From NCBI GenBank assembly GCA_002633025.1, contig NMRB01000674.1:122109-186108 (forward strand): a stretch of DNA of 64,000 bases. The letters are read 5' to 3'. Both the position numbers and the translations under genes were made by a program. Each line of letters begins with the position of its first letter. Within the stretch, counting starts at the first letter, position 1. The notes beneath the pieces were generated by a model. The model was given only the letters and a program-made list of their open reading frames with translations, had not been told where the DNA came from and searched no databases. Shown here piece after piece: positions 1 through 13,700 of this stretch. The stretch is from Notospermus geniculatus. Its lineage: Eukaryota > Nemertea > Pilidiophora > Heteronemertea > Lineidae.

Positions 1-329
1 AGGGAGGTTCCACTGTAATTGCTCTTTTGCAATCCTACCTATGTAATCGAATGGAGCTAATATATCAATCAACCCTACTCCATTACTTCCTTTCATTAGC
101 TGAGGGCAGACTTACTCTCCATCGATCTCCTCCAAGCGTAGTATCTCCACCTGAGTATCCCCATTCTGTGAAGGTTTGTGCAGTAACAATGACAACTGGC
201 TGGCCCAATTTTTCTGGAAAAACATAGAACTCGATGTAGCAGACTGCACCGTATTGCATTTTTCCATCAGGGGTGAAGCCATAGCATTATCGACCATGTA
301 CGGAAGAAGCCATTTCAAACTGCTCGTGT

Positions 330-505
330 TCCTCACTTGGATGGGGTCTACTTGCCCTTGCAAAGATACAAGGTACAAGGCACCACAGCTTACCGACGGA
401 CGTGGAGAGCCAGAGATGATTAATCTCAAGGGCCCGGGCTGGATTTGAACCCGAGACCTGCCACTTGCAAAGCGGACCTGATAACCACTCAGTTATCAGG
501 GCTCC
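330..505 (-). repeat. tRNA-derived SINE with Ala(TGC)-like head
   Basis: On the minus strand a tRNA-like head (about 430-505) has a D-arm-like TAACTGAGTGGTTA, anticodon loop TTTGCAA and B box GGTTCAAATCC. The acceptor stem does not close, so this is not a functional tRNA. The body continues to about 330. A second copy lies at 12890-13200. Positions 1-329 hold no exon that I can see. Confidence 0.6.
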
Positions 506-597
506 TCAAAGTAGCAGTACCGGTAATAATGAACAAGGGAATATTAACATGGGGTACTGCCAAAAAATGATTAACAGAGCATCAGTATCTGTCTCAC

Positions 598-1743
598 TTT
601 ATTCGCCTCAGTGAAACTCTTCAGGTCAGCCTTGATATGCATTTCTATCAGATTCTTGATCCGTTTGTCCTGTCTCACGATGATGGAGGCCGTGTCGATG
701 CTGCTCAATCCGTCGGCATCCGCGACCTTGAGGATGAAGACGTAACGTCCCGCGACGACGTTTGTCACCTGGAGGATGGGCTGGTGGTCTGAACCATTCA
801 CGATATCCTGGAAGGAGGTACATGTAAGAAGAACTACATGTAGTAAGACAAGAATCTGGGGCCAAACTGTAGAGGGTGTTCAACCAAAACAGGTAAAGCT
901 GCCAGCAAGCATATACAAATTTCATTGAAATCATCTCTGCGAGTCATGCCAGCAAAAATAGATAAAGGCCAAAAATGTACCACTCTCAACGTTGAAAAGC
1001 ATAAAATTGGCAGCTATCTCCCTAAAAACTTGGACGATCTGAGAGTTACTGCACCAAGTCAAAGAATTAGACACTGGCTACAAGCAGTATAAAATTCAAT
1101 CAAATCCATCCACTGGTTTCAGAGATATCAATCTTTAAATAGATGACTATCCCTCAGAATGGCATGGACCATCACGTTGAGTTCATTTTTTTAAATATAG
1201 GTGGCGCAGGACCCTTTAATTGCTAATTACTCATTAGGGAATGCATGGATTTGCAAACAAAGTTGTGATTAGTATTCCTTGTACCCCTGCCTATATTTTG
1301 GTGCCAAAAGTTTTTAGATTTTTGCAACTTTTTTGATCATGCGCCACCTATTATTTAAAAAAATAACTAAAACCCGTGGGCTGGGCCGGTTTCAGAGTGG
1401 TATATTTTTGGTCTTTATCTATTTTTGATGCCAGTAAACTAAAACCTATGTGTGCTATCACATCTCTTTTTGATGTCCACAACACTGTTCATAGACAATA
1501 TTTCCAATCTTGCAGACTTGAATCTGTATAATGTGCTGCCAGCTTTAAAGTTACAATTCGGACAACGGTTTGATCCATGATGAAACCTTACCCCGGCAGC
1601 CAGACTTGTGTCGTCTCTCGTCCACAGCCAAGCAGTGATGGCCTTGTCGTCCGTGGATTTTGACCCGTCGACAAAGATGGTCCTCTGTGGAAGATAAACA
1701 ATCTTGTCTCCCCCAGCGTCTGCTTTTGGGGCGAGGTTGCTAT
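598..1743 (-). CDS. KIAA0319L: KIAA0319L PKD domain 5 and juxtamembrane start, two exons
   Basis: Exons 1592-1743 (NLAPKADAGGDKIVYLPQRT, STDDKAITAWLWTRDDTSLA) and 598-807 (DIVNGSDHQPILQVTNVVAG, RYVFILKVADADGLSS, then KNLIEMHIKADLKSFTEANK). The last stretch corresponds to the segment after PKD5 in KIAA0319L. The final donor (aataaa|gtgaga) shows that the gene continues beyond the left edge. Confidence 0.9.
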
Positions 1744-4700
1744 CTAGAAAGGCGAGAAATATACGACTCAGATATGAGTGAGTGACTGAGTTGCACATGC
1801 TGATGGCCAAATTTCAAGAGGGACCCACAAAAACACCCCACTGATAGAACATTAACATATCAACTTACTCTCCTTAACGTGAATTTTGACCATATCCTGT
1901 GCCTCCACCTTCTCCGCATCAAAAACCGTCAGACGGAACTGATATTCGCCGAGTTTTAGGTTGGTAACCGTAGCAACAGCTTTATCTGCATCCTGTATGG
2001 CGATACCACCAGGTCCGCTGAAAAAATGACGGTAGATTTCCAATGGGCTCTTAAATTGGGTATTCATCAATGATAAATTGGTTGGCTGACTGACTGACTG
2101 GCTAGCTGGCTGGCTGGCTGACTGACTGAGTAAGTGGCTGTCTGACTGACTGGCTGGCTGGCTGACTGTCTGACTGACTGATCGACTGCCTGACTGACTA
2201 ACAAACTGACTGACTTTACCTTATTTGTGTCCACTGATATCTGACTACCTGCTGGTCGTCTGTACTCTTGCTGCCATCCAAAATGGCCGTTGTTGCAGGG
2301 AGAATGATGTCGCGGTCTTTCCCGGCACTCGCTACTGGAGGCTGGTTTTGCTCTGAAAGAGAACGAGTTCAGTTCACTGAGTTTCTAACACCAGTTCTTA
2401 TGATTTCCATGAAGAAAAACATCAGAAATATCACCCTGAGCTTCAACACACTTCACTCACCTGGTTTGACAAAAACATGGACGTCAGCAGTCGACGTCAT
2501 TCCACCCGTATCCGTCACTTTCAATGTAAAAGTGTAGTCACCAACTTCCAATTTATTCAGCTGTAGGTTGGGTGACCGGACACCTTTCATATCCGCCGTG
2601 AGTTTGTCATCTGACTTTTTGATCCACTCATAACTGACGATACCGTGATCATCGGTGGACTTGTTCCCGTATAACGTGACAGAGTTCTGGGGTAAGCTGA
2701 TGATGATGTTTGACCCAGCGTTCGCCTGCGGTGGATAGTCCACCTCTGGAAAATTCAAAATTTGAAGAGTAGATTATGCCAAGAAACATTTGTGAAGATT
2801 CTTGATTCAAATCAAGCGAAAGTTTCTAAACCTACCTTTTAGCACTGTGACATTCGCAGTCGTGGCATTTTTAGCGCCGTCAGAGTCGGTCACTGTTAAC
2901 CTGAAAGAAAGGAATTCAGATAACTGAACTCAAGTCACACATGTCGTGTCCAAAAGTAGGTAGTTAAAATCTGGTCAGTTCTGGACACTCGTAGCGAGAG
3001 TGATTGCAGAGACAGTGAAGAGTGACTCATCCAACTTTGGCTTCAACTTAATTTCAAGATGACTAGTTTGGTAACACCAAAATTCGACAGAGTCTTGGTA
3101 ATCCCATTGTTTCATACTTACTTGAATCTGTACTTTCCGGGAGCTAGCTTTGGTAACATCAACATTGGTTTGTCGTTATTTTCTAACTTCTGCTCCTGCA
3201 GCGGGCCTAAGACTTCCTCCCAGACGTACTTCACAATCTTATCATCGTCTGTACTTTCCGACCCGTCCAGAACTGCCGAGTTTGGAAGATGGATTTCTTG
3301 GAAAGGCGGCTTGATGACTGCAACTGGCGGCTTATTAATTCTTTTCTCTGGAGAGAAAAAGATAACACTGCATGATTAACTCTCGTTCTTTTTGGCCCAA
3401 GGTTCAGAGACACACTATCTGTGATGCTGTGGGTACGTCAGTCCTCCTGTAACGAAGTACCTTTAATTTTGCAGGAATGCTGGTGCAGCTTTAACATGTT
3501 TTTTAGGTGTAATTACTAGTATGGGCAGATGTTGTCCTCATGGCCATGCTGGCACAAGGCTACATGCCACATCGATATATTATGTAACAAATTATTGGAC
3601 ACATCACCATCTGTCCATGCCAAGGACACTACCAGCTGTGGGAAGTTTCTCCACAGATATATTATTATGTATTATTAGGGTAAGGTTACAGTGAAACCCT
3701 CATCACCGGACCAGATCGGCCCGTCCAGGATACTGTAGATGCGTTTCACTCCGTCAAAATCCAGCTCATATTGGCATGACATCATCCACACGTGCATATT
3801 CCCAGATCATCACCTAGCATCAAGACAGGTTCAAAACTCCACCTTCAACCATAGACAACCAAGAGATGCTGCCAGCTAGATTCTGATTCAGTCACCTACC
3901 TGGTTGAACCGTTATGTTGACCTTGGCCTTGCCAAATTTTCCTGGAGCAGACACTTGCACCTCAAACACGTACACGCCAGCGATCAGCTGAAAATATCAT
4001 GTAAATAGTAAAAGAGGCTTAAATAGCCCTTGTGTTTTTGTTTAGAATGAACCACCTATATGACCAACACCATTGGAAGTTAGCCCATACATTGTATATT
4101 GTGGGACTAACCACTGGCAGATAGCCTCGTTTCCAAAGTGTGACTGCCTTCTGACTTACATTTGAGAGTTTTAACTTATTTGAGTTCTTTCCCTGCATCG
4201 AGCCCGTCTCAGCCCCCTCTGGATGAGAACTCAGTAACCAGACGTATTTATACTGTTTCCCTGAAATTGGATCAGAAGTTTGCATTATTGAGGTGAAAAA
4301 CCCGAAGCATTATTCTCTGAACTCTATCTAGTGCTGCTCAATATGAGACTTTTCTGGTGCAAGTTGGCTCTCGATTGGCAATTCACAACTGTTGGTTTTC
4401 TTTTGACTCCACAAATGATGCCCAGAGTTTTCTATGGTTAAATTGCCCACAGAACGCCAACTTGCAGAAAACTCACGAGAATGAATGAATATGAACAACG
4501 TTACATTGTCCACAGCACAGGAATACAGTGTTACCTTCTGGAGCCTCTGGTACTACGTAAGCAGACAGCGTCGCCACTTTCGTCGGAAGCTGTATCGTTT
4601 GGTTCTTGCCTGCCGACACAACCAACTGCATCACTGGAAAACATAATCCTCAGTTACAGCAAACATGAAGAAGAATCAAGAGAGATGGTTCAATGTTGAT

Positions 4701-7700
4701 GTCAACATTCGGTGTTTTTTTTAAATGCTGTATGCAGGGCTTGGTAAATATCAAGAAGTCAACTTCCAGGACTTAGCAAATTTTCGACCCCAACCGGGGT
4801 CTTCTTCAGGCTGGCACTTTTCCACACTAGATTTCAGAAAAGACTCGTATGCAGGGCTTGATAACACATTACTACTTGCTATTTATCTTCAGCAAAAATC
4901 ATCCCTTCAGTACATTGGCACTTTTCTCTGTGCTACCCACTCAACACGACTCAGCATTTCAAAAGATAACACGAGGACTGACTCTTGAAATTGAACACCG
5001 AATTCAAATTTAGCTTGGCTTTTGGTGGACTTGGTCTTCATCAAAAGAGAAAGTGCCGAACTAGAGGCTTAAATGCCTTGTACTCAGCTGACACAGTCAT
5101 GCTACATCACCCAACTAAATCAATGACATTTCAACTTGCAATAGGAGCAGTCAGCAGCGCTTATCGCCAAAAGATGGCAGCAAAGTTCTAGCAAACGAAT
5201 ATTCTCCTGATTGGTGCTCAATCAACCATGAATGGGTTCGTTAGGCATTGAATTGGACCACACTGACACCTATTGGTCAATGACTGACAGCTCCTACTGG
5301 ACACCAAATTCAACTTGACTTTATGGTGAACTTGGCCTTCATGATATGATAAAGTGACGAACTAGAGGCTTATTTGCCTTGTACTGAGCTGAGACATGCT
5401 ACGACAGCTACATACCTATTAATCAATAACCTCTTGGAAAAGTCCTTACCCTCCACTATCACAAAATGTGCATCACTTTCATCTCACCCTACCATCCTCC
5501 AACTGCAGGGTTTTGGTCTCACTCCTCTTCACACACTCCCATAAGAGGAGGAGACCGAAGCCCTGTGGTGGGAGGATGTACCCTACCAATGCAGGCCATG
5601 CACTTCAGGCAAGAAGGCACCAACCTCTACCACGCCCGATCTACATAACATACTCAATCGAACACATTCATAAAATAGCGGGGCCAAGTTCATTTCAAAG
5701 CCATCAACAAGAACATGGATCATCTTATCAGCTTCCAGTACAAGCTCATGCAATGGCAAATTGAACCTGGTCAAATAGGCATGGCGTGGCAGAAACTGTC
5801 CATGATGTGCTCTATGTGAAAAGAAATACATCGTCAACACGTGTTCGTGTGAAGTAGGAGAAAACCAGTTCAGCGAAGCCTCCATTAGCAGACCCACTGC
5901 AGTTGAGGCTTGTCAGATTTGCAATCCAGCACACATCTAAGCAGAGACACCAAAGCCCCACGCAAGAGATTTTTAGTTATACTGATTCAAGGGACACAAG
6001 GGAAAATTGGACAAATTTACGTGCTTCCCTGAACCTGTATAACTATGTAAAGTGCATTGATACAAGCACGAACAGTTCAGGACAATTCTTATTCACGAAA
6101 TGGAACCCAGATTTGGAGTCCAGTACTGGTTTGTTCAGAGAAGTTGAGAGCTCTCAACAGAAATTGCCTATTTTGTTCTGTTTTTGCTGTGAGTAGAATA
6201 AGATTTGTCCAGAACTGAATGAAACTGGGTGGGAAAACCAACCAGCCAACTGGAGGTAATCATGAGGCCAGAACCCACCATTGGGTTTTCTGCGCTTGCT
6301 GCACAAAAAATTTCCACAGGCCTTGGTAAAGTGTCTTTCCTACTTTTACCCATTGTAAGGGAAGCAAGATCAAACACAATGGGTCATATGAATAAAGACC
6401 AGTAAATCCTTTTACTTGAATTTTGCAATACAAATGCACTAGGCAATGCTGTACAAATCTGAAGTAAAAGCATTTGCTAGTCTTTATTCATATGACCCAA
6501 TGCCAGTGGAAACCTTGCAAAAGGCACAAGAATATGCAGAAGTGAGTTCAGGCCTTCGGGACACCATGCATGTTCTGTGTACGGGTTTCACGAACTTCAA
6601 AGGACTCGTTTTGGACATCAAACTATAGAGGTCAAATTTGCAAGCCAGGAGAGTGCCGAAAATGTCATGTCAGCAAACAGACCAAGCAAATGATACCGGT
6701 ACTTAAATTCCAAAATAATCTTAATACTGGTACATTATTTTATTTCTTGTTTCATTAATATTTGTTCATTTTTGATACCTCTTTTTTCAGCAGGTTCCAT
6801 CACAACATGCACATGTACCCGACGATCATGAAAGGCGGTGATGGGCTGGCGAGGGGAGGAACCGGGGTGAAACTGTCTCAGTTGTCGTGTTACAGTACCT
6901 TCTGACATCACTGTGCCCTTTTGTTTATCAGGAACAACGGGACCTGATAAGGGGTGAAAATTTAAATAAAAACACCGACAAACCAAGAAAGATAAAGTGA
7001 AAACCTGTCATCTCGATAAACCAGGCTGGAAGGCAAGTTCTTAGACTCCAAGCAAGAATCATAAACAAGTTAACATAGTATGAAACTTCAGTTTTATCAA
7101 ATCCATGGCTATAAAAGACCAAGGGTAAAGGCACCACTCCACATGAGAGTTTTCTTATAGGAGTTGGCTCTCTATGGGCAACTCACTCATACGCAAACAC
7201 CCATAGGCAAACATGGGCAGCCGTAAGTGTAACTGGTCTCTGCGTAAATACCTCTCAGAACAAGTTCCAGAAGTGCCCACTTTAATACTTGTCGAGGAAC
7301 AATGAATTGGAGTTGAGAAAACTGGCCACGCTGGTACTTATTCCGAGAGATGTAACGCCCATGGAGATCAATGGTGAATTCCCATTGAGAGCCACCTGAC
7401 ATGGGAAACTCTCACGTGGAAAAGAGCTTGAAAACAGCAACACTAGGACGCTGCATTCACCAAAAGCAGACCTGCATACATCCACACAAAGTTTTGCACA
7501 CACCAAGCTTATGACCACCAAAGTACAGCAAACAATGAAGAAACCTTCACATAAATTATCAAAGACTTAAACACAACTTTCTCTTGAGACATTCCATTGA
7601 AGATTTACGTTAGATCGATCATAGGCATAAATACGAGATTACTTTCTCTTATGATGATTTTATTGAAGTTCTACACATTTTTATTCAACATTTTTTTTAA

Positions 7701-10700
7701 AACTGTGCTGGTCGGAAAATACTCCTTTTAGGCTGAGTGCCGGTCGGCATTTCTGCGTCCTGGACGGGGCCGTCCGGCGCCGACCAGCATCGGCAGAACC
7801 CTGCATCACTTCATAAGAAACAGCGGCGTGCGCCACATTGCCAAACCCGTCTGCCACGACTCTCAAAGGTGACAAGAGTACAAGACAGCATGTGGACCTC
7901 AGTGCCCCAGGTCCTTGGATTTCAGTGTATTATAGGTGCCGGCAGGTCACTCATCCAACGACTGACCGCGATCTACGTTACTTAACTTCTAGTTCAGAGG
8001 GCAATGCACCAATCGCTACGCCAAGAAGGAAATCCTCCATGGCCGGCAGGTAAGCTGTGCTATGTTGTAGCTGTAAGGGGTTCAATAGACCATTCTCAAA
8101 TTGATGTAAATGAGCATGGTGCCAGCAACGTAATGTCGCAGCCTCCAGAAATGATGATACAATCATCACTCAATGTACACCTACCACAAGGGATGAATGA
8201 TTCGACTTCGTGGCATGAGAACTCGTTTTTTCCTTCGACTTTGGAAGACACCAGCCCGACACTTTATCCCTGGTATAACCGGTGATACAATTACACCACC
8301 CTGAACGTGTTCGTGAATTTTTACGTGCACATTTCTCGTGCGGCTCACATTCATTCCTGAGGCCATAAATGCAGGAGATATCTTTTTTTCTCGGAGGAAG
8401 ACCTTCAGCTTCATTCGTCTCTGGCGATGATTCGGTCGATTCTTGAGAACCTTCCAAGTCTTCTTCACTGGCTGACGGTGAGGTATGACTTTTGACTAGA
8501 TTCTTCAGCTCTGAAAAACAAAGGTGGTGTGATTTCATGAGGTTAATTTGATGGAGAGAGGGCGATATTCGTTCAACAAGACACGTACACAAAATGCCTC
8601 CACACAACAATGCATTTGGCAGTAAAATCCGTCTGTTTTTTTAGCCATCATGCCTCCCTACAATAGGCACATCAAAAAAACACTTTAGTCTGCACAAGTA
8701 AATTCGTCTCCGAATTTCGCAAATTTTCGACCCCAATGGGGTCTTCCTCAGGCACTTTCTAATAGAGATCCCAGAAGTGAAATGGGATCTCTGCTAGAAA
8801 GTGCCTGAGGTAGACCCTGGTTGGGGTCGAAAATTTGCAAAATTCTGAAACAAATTTACTTATCTTATTTTGTGTGTCGTTTTTTGTGCTCTATGTTGAA
8901 TATCTGGAGTCTGGACAAGCATGTTGAGACTCGACTTTGTCAGTTGCTAGCGCCACCTGTGATGAAGTGACTGCACTGATATGAGCCTAATAGTAATAGC
9001 TATCCGCCCATAGGGTCCCTTTTACATGATGCTTTTTCCATTTTATTTTCGACAAACCTGACCATGGCAGTCGATGGGCTATCCCTCCCTAGTACCAAGT
9101 CTGCTGCCTGAAAACCTCATCAAATACACCTGGGACCAACAGTTTTCTCGAGGAAGACGATTCACCCTCGAGAGGAAATGACATCATCGTTCCTTAGCAA
9201 CACTGCCGGTCGCAACACGGCACAAGATAAATTCGACGGGTACGAGATCAATTGATCAGACGCCATGGGGCGACCTTGATTAAGCCGGAGGACGTTGTGA
9301 CAGGCAAATGACTTCACTCACATTTTGATTGCTGGTAGCTTGGATGACTTTAACCCTCTCACTCTCAAGGCCATGAAATAATAACAGGTTTCTAATAGGT
9401 GAAAGACGATAGCTTCCTACCGGACTTGAACCCACAGACCCCCGCATAAGGCATCAATCGCCAGCAGTCAAAGGCAGCACGGCACGCCTTAACCACTAGG
9501 CCAAATCCCCATCTTCACTAGGTCAAACCCCATCTTGGCATTACCGTGTTCACTGCCAAGGCCAGTGTTGTCAAAAACGATAGTTTGTGTAAAACTTGAA
9601 ATTGTCAAGGTTTCTTGGAAAAAATACGGCAGCAACAGTGCTAAAGAAATGCACAAAGATAGTTTATATGCAACCTGGATGACAAACATCATGCTGCCTT
9701 TAAAGTTTTTTAAATAATAATTCACTCAGTTTACAAGTGCATTTTGAATGCTCTACTTAACGTCACGAATATCAAATTCTCATGAAATTTTCAGGTTCAC
9801 ATATAGAAACGCTTAAAACTGGTAAAAATGCCAATACTGGTAGATATACTGCATGCTATGAGTGAAGAACGTTGCTAATGCATTATTTACACCAGGCAAC
9901 TTCATTGCTGTTTTTTTTTCTATTAGGCTCGTGGCTGTTTCAAGAGGTGATATCGACTTGTATCTCGGCGATAAACCCGTTGAGTACGTGGACAACCGCC
10001 GACTAATCACCTAGGATCAATATAGTGTGGTAGGCTATGTCATAAATTTAGCTCCCGTTAGATTTTCATGTACAAATTGATTTTTCGGTTGATTCTGAAT
10101 CCATTTTTTGTAAGGAATTCAAAAATGGACGGTAACAAATTTTCAGACTGCATTTAAGGGGTCAAATCCAAGATGGCCGCCAATATGGCTGCCAATACCT
10201 ATAGGGCTCCATAACTCTGCAACCAATTCAGCTAGGAGGTTGATGTTGGTGTCTAGACATAGGTTTTTTGGGTCAAGCTATCCATTGCAGCCATTGGTTT
10301 GAATGTAAGATAGGCCTATAGCAGTGAAATCCAAGATGGCTGCCAAGATGGCAGCCGATACCTAAATTGCCTCATGACATGGCAACTTATTCACCTAGAT
10401 GACTGATATTGGTGTCAAAACATAGGTTTTGGGGGTCAAGCTATCCATTCAGACTAAGAGCTACCTCCTGAAATGAGCCTATTACAGAGAAATCCAATAT
10501 GGCGGACAGTTACATGGTACCGGATGCCTAATTGGTGTTGCTGTAGATCTGTGACTCCCCTTAATTCCGTAGGATCCGAAAGTCCATATTGAGGTTGGGG
10601 TATATTTTGCCTTGTTGGGATAAGATAATCATGGAAATGGACAGTAACAAATTTTCCATTGCCTGAATGAGGTCATGTGATCCTTTATTGATGATCTTTT

Positions 10701-13700
10701 TTACCATGTACCTCTACNAGCAAGCAATTGAACAGACCCCACACACATGAGAAAGGGTTTACATCATGCTTGGATAGTTTAGTCAGACTTAACAAGGAAG
10801 TTGTTAAGAATACACTAGAAAGTAGGTCAGATTTTACTAGAATGTAGGTCAATAGGTCAGTACATGTAGGTCATTTGTCCCGATGTCTCATGCCAAACCA
10901 GGCAAAGAACTTCAGTAGGATTACCTTCGACGAGAGTGTCCAAATTTGTCGTTACAAATGGAGCCACAGTCGTCACAGATGGTGCAAAGTTTGATGAAAG
11001 GGTGCTAGAGACCGCCACCGTCTGAGCCAATTCTGAACTATTAATGTTACGCTTACCGGAATCGGTCTCGTTTTGATGCAACCCGATCGCATTTGACTCT
11101 GTTGGCTTTCTGGAACTTGCATCTTTCGTTTCACCGTCTCTGGACCTCGGTGTTACACTTGATGCTGGCATCTCTGGACTCGCTTCGGATTCTTTGGCAG
11201 GAGTTTCAGCTATTACAGCTGCTGAAGCATTGACCGCAGGAACTAATGTAGGACCCGAGCGGGTTTCTGTACTGGTATCACCAGTGTTGCCTTCTGCTGT
11301 CCCAGCAGTTTCGTTTTTCTGAGAACCAACACCACTGGAAGTGTTTCCTGTAACACCAGTAGTGTTTTCTGTAACACTAGCCATAGTAGTGTTTCCTGTA
11401 ACACCAGTTGTGTCCCCTGTAACACCAGCAGCAGCATTTCCTGTAACACCAGTAGCATTCCCTGTAACACTAGCAGCAGTAGTATTAGTGTTCCCTCCAA
11501 CACTAGCAGTATTAGTGTTTCCTGTAGTACTACTAGCAACAGTAGTGTTTCCTGCAACACCAGTAGTAGTGTTCCCGCCAACACTAGCAGCAGTAGTGTT
11601 TCCTGTAACACCAGTTGTGTTTTCTGAAACACCAGTAACATTCCGATTAACACTTGTATTGTTTTTGCCAGCACTAGTAGTGTTTTTAGAAACGTGGTCA
11701 GTGTTTTTAGCGCCGTTATGGTGAACTGAATCATTGAGTGGATTCAGACTTTTCGTTGCCGAAAATTCTGACAGGAGATCGTCATTCGTTGGAGTACTTG
11801 CAGGTGAATTCGTATCACTGCCTTCGTCTTTCAACGAATTCACTCCTTGTTCCTGCGAATTTCCTGCGGCTTCAGCGTTCCCATTTCCCATCAGATTGTG
11901 GTCACCTTCATCAAGAACAACTTCTTTCTTGCTGGACGCAGTTTTTGGCGTTACGGCAGATGCTCCCTCATTTCCTGAAGACATTACCTTCCCATCAGGT
12001 GGCGCCACAGTTGCATTCATGGCTAAATTTGGCGTATCATTAGAAGTGTGTGTTACTGGGTTAGAAATTGCGTCATTGTGCAAATTCGATGTTTTATTAG
12101 CATTCTTCACTCTGCCATGTTCATTTTTATTCAGTTTATGCTTATTGACCCTTGCGGCAAGTCTTGATAAGAGGGCGTTAAATTTACCTTCAGTTGAGTT
12201 CGATTTCTTGTCGTAAGAGGGCGTAGTGGTAGTGTGGGTGTGATCTAGAATAGGATGAAAATAAAAAGACAACAATTAACGAAAAAGTTACAACAATCAT
12301 GCAGAGCACAGAAACAACACGGAGCTGTGCAAAATCTGGGAGAGTGTTTCTGTCACCACCAGAACAGTGTTGTCACCATTCTGGTTTTTTCTTTGATCGA
12401 TAGAGTGACAATAATTTTGCACAGTTCTGCATAAACAAAATAACACAAAATATTGTATAAGGTCTACTAACATCGATCTACAAGACTAGAGCATCCAACT
12501 CAATGTTGGTATTTCTTGAACCACCTTCAGTCACCACTCAGAACAATTTCCGTAACTGGACTTTTTACTTGTCAGGGGACAAGCAATGGGAGTTGAGAAA
12601 ACTGTCCGAGCTGGTAGTTATTCTGAGAGGTGCAATGGCCAGACGAGTGCTAGCATTAGCAACCAAAAGCAATGGTGACCACGACAGGAGCTACAGTCAC
12701 AAGAGAATGTCATCTGCATTGGACGCCCGATAACAACCAATTATTGGAAACTGACCCAGAGGAGCTGGTCAGTGCAATTATGGACGGAGTGATGGTAATA
12801 TCTTGGGTCGGCGGAGCTGAAACCCCCGACAGAAAATGACTCGACTGCCAAACGTTATCGGCCCTGGTAAGTATGAAAGAGAGGCCATCTCAAGCTACAT
12901 GGTACTCATGTTCCCCCGCATGTTCCACACTTGGATGGGGGTCTACAGGGTGGGCCAGAGAAAGTGTCCCTCGAACAACAGGGCAACAATAGAAATGCTA
13001 TTGTTTGAGGGACACTTTCTCTGGCCCACCCTGTATACTTGCCCCTGCAAGGCACAAGGTACGAGGCACCAAGGCCTGTCCCATGCAACGAACGTGAAGA
13101 GCCAGGAATGATTAATCCCAGATGGCCTAGGCTGGATTCGAATCTGGGACCTGCTGCATGTTGAGCGGACGTGATAATCGCTTGGTTATCAGGGGCTCTT
13201 GAAAGCGTTAACACCGTGTAAACAAAACATGTGCTACCCTCATCGTCACGACAGCTTCATTGTGACGATTACATACATTTGCCTTGATCGGTCTCATTGA
13301 TTAATCAGAAGCTAACCTTGTCGTCACGATCGTTATTTACCCTGAAGCTAATGACACATACGGTAAACGGTTGAGCAAACAGCCTCGAATACGGCGGACT
13401 TAACGATACGGTGAATGTGATTGGGACATTGATTATGGCGGTGTCAGGGACATCAGGTGACAACGTCACAGTTGAATTGAATAAACATGCACTGAACAAA
13501 ATGAGGGGAAATGTACTTTAGGACACCCTAATCCAGACACTATAAATTTATGACATTTCCAACTTCTCTAAGTTGAGACGCAGGGCGTTTTCGTACCCAC
13601 TGTTTGTCTCTAAGTCAGCAGCCCATCACAAGCGTGCAAAATCAGCTGTTGACACCAGGTCTGTGCTACAGCGATGCGTGGAATCTTCTTGCCAGCGATG

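Noticed and set aside
430-505. Functional tRNA-Ala(TGC) gene on the minus strand
   Set aside because: Anticodon and T arms look good, but the acceptor stem does not pair and the sequence continues into a repeated SINE body also seen at 12890-13200.
11341-12216. Long plus-strand frames of Val/Phe/Pro repeats
   Set aside because: Mirror of the mucin-like exon; a repeat in codon phase keeps the other strand open.
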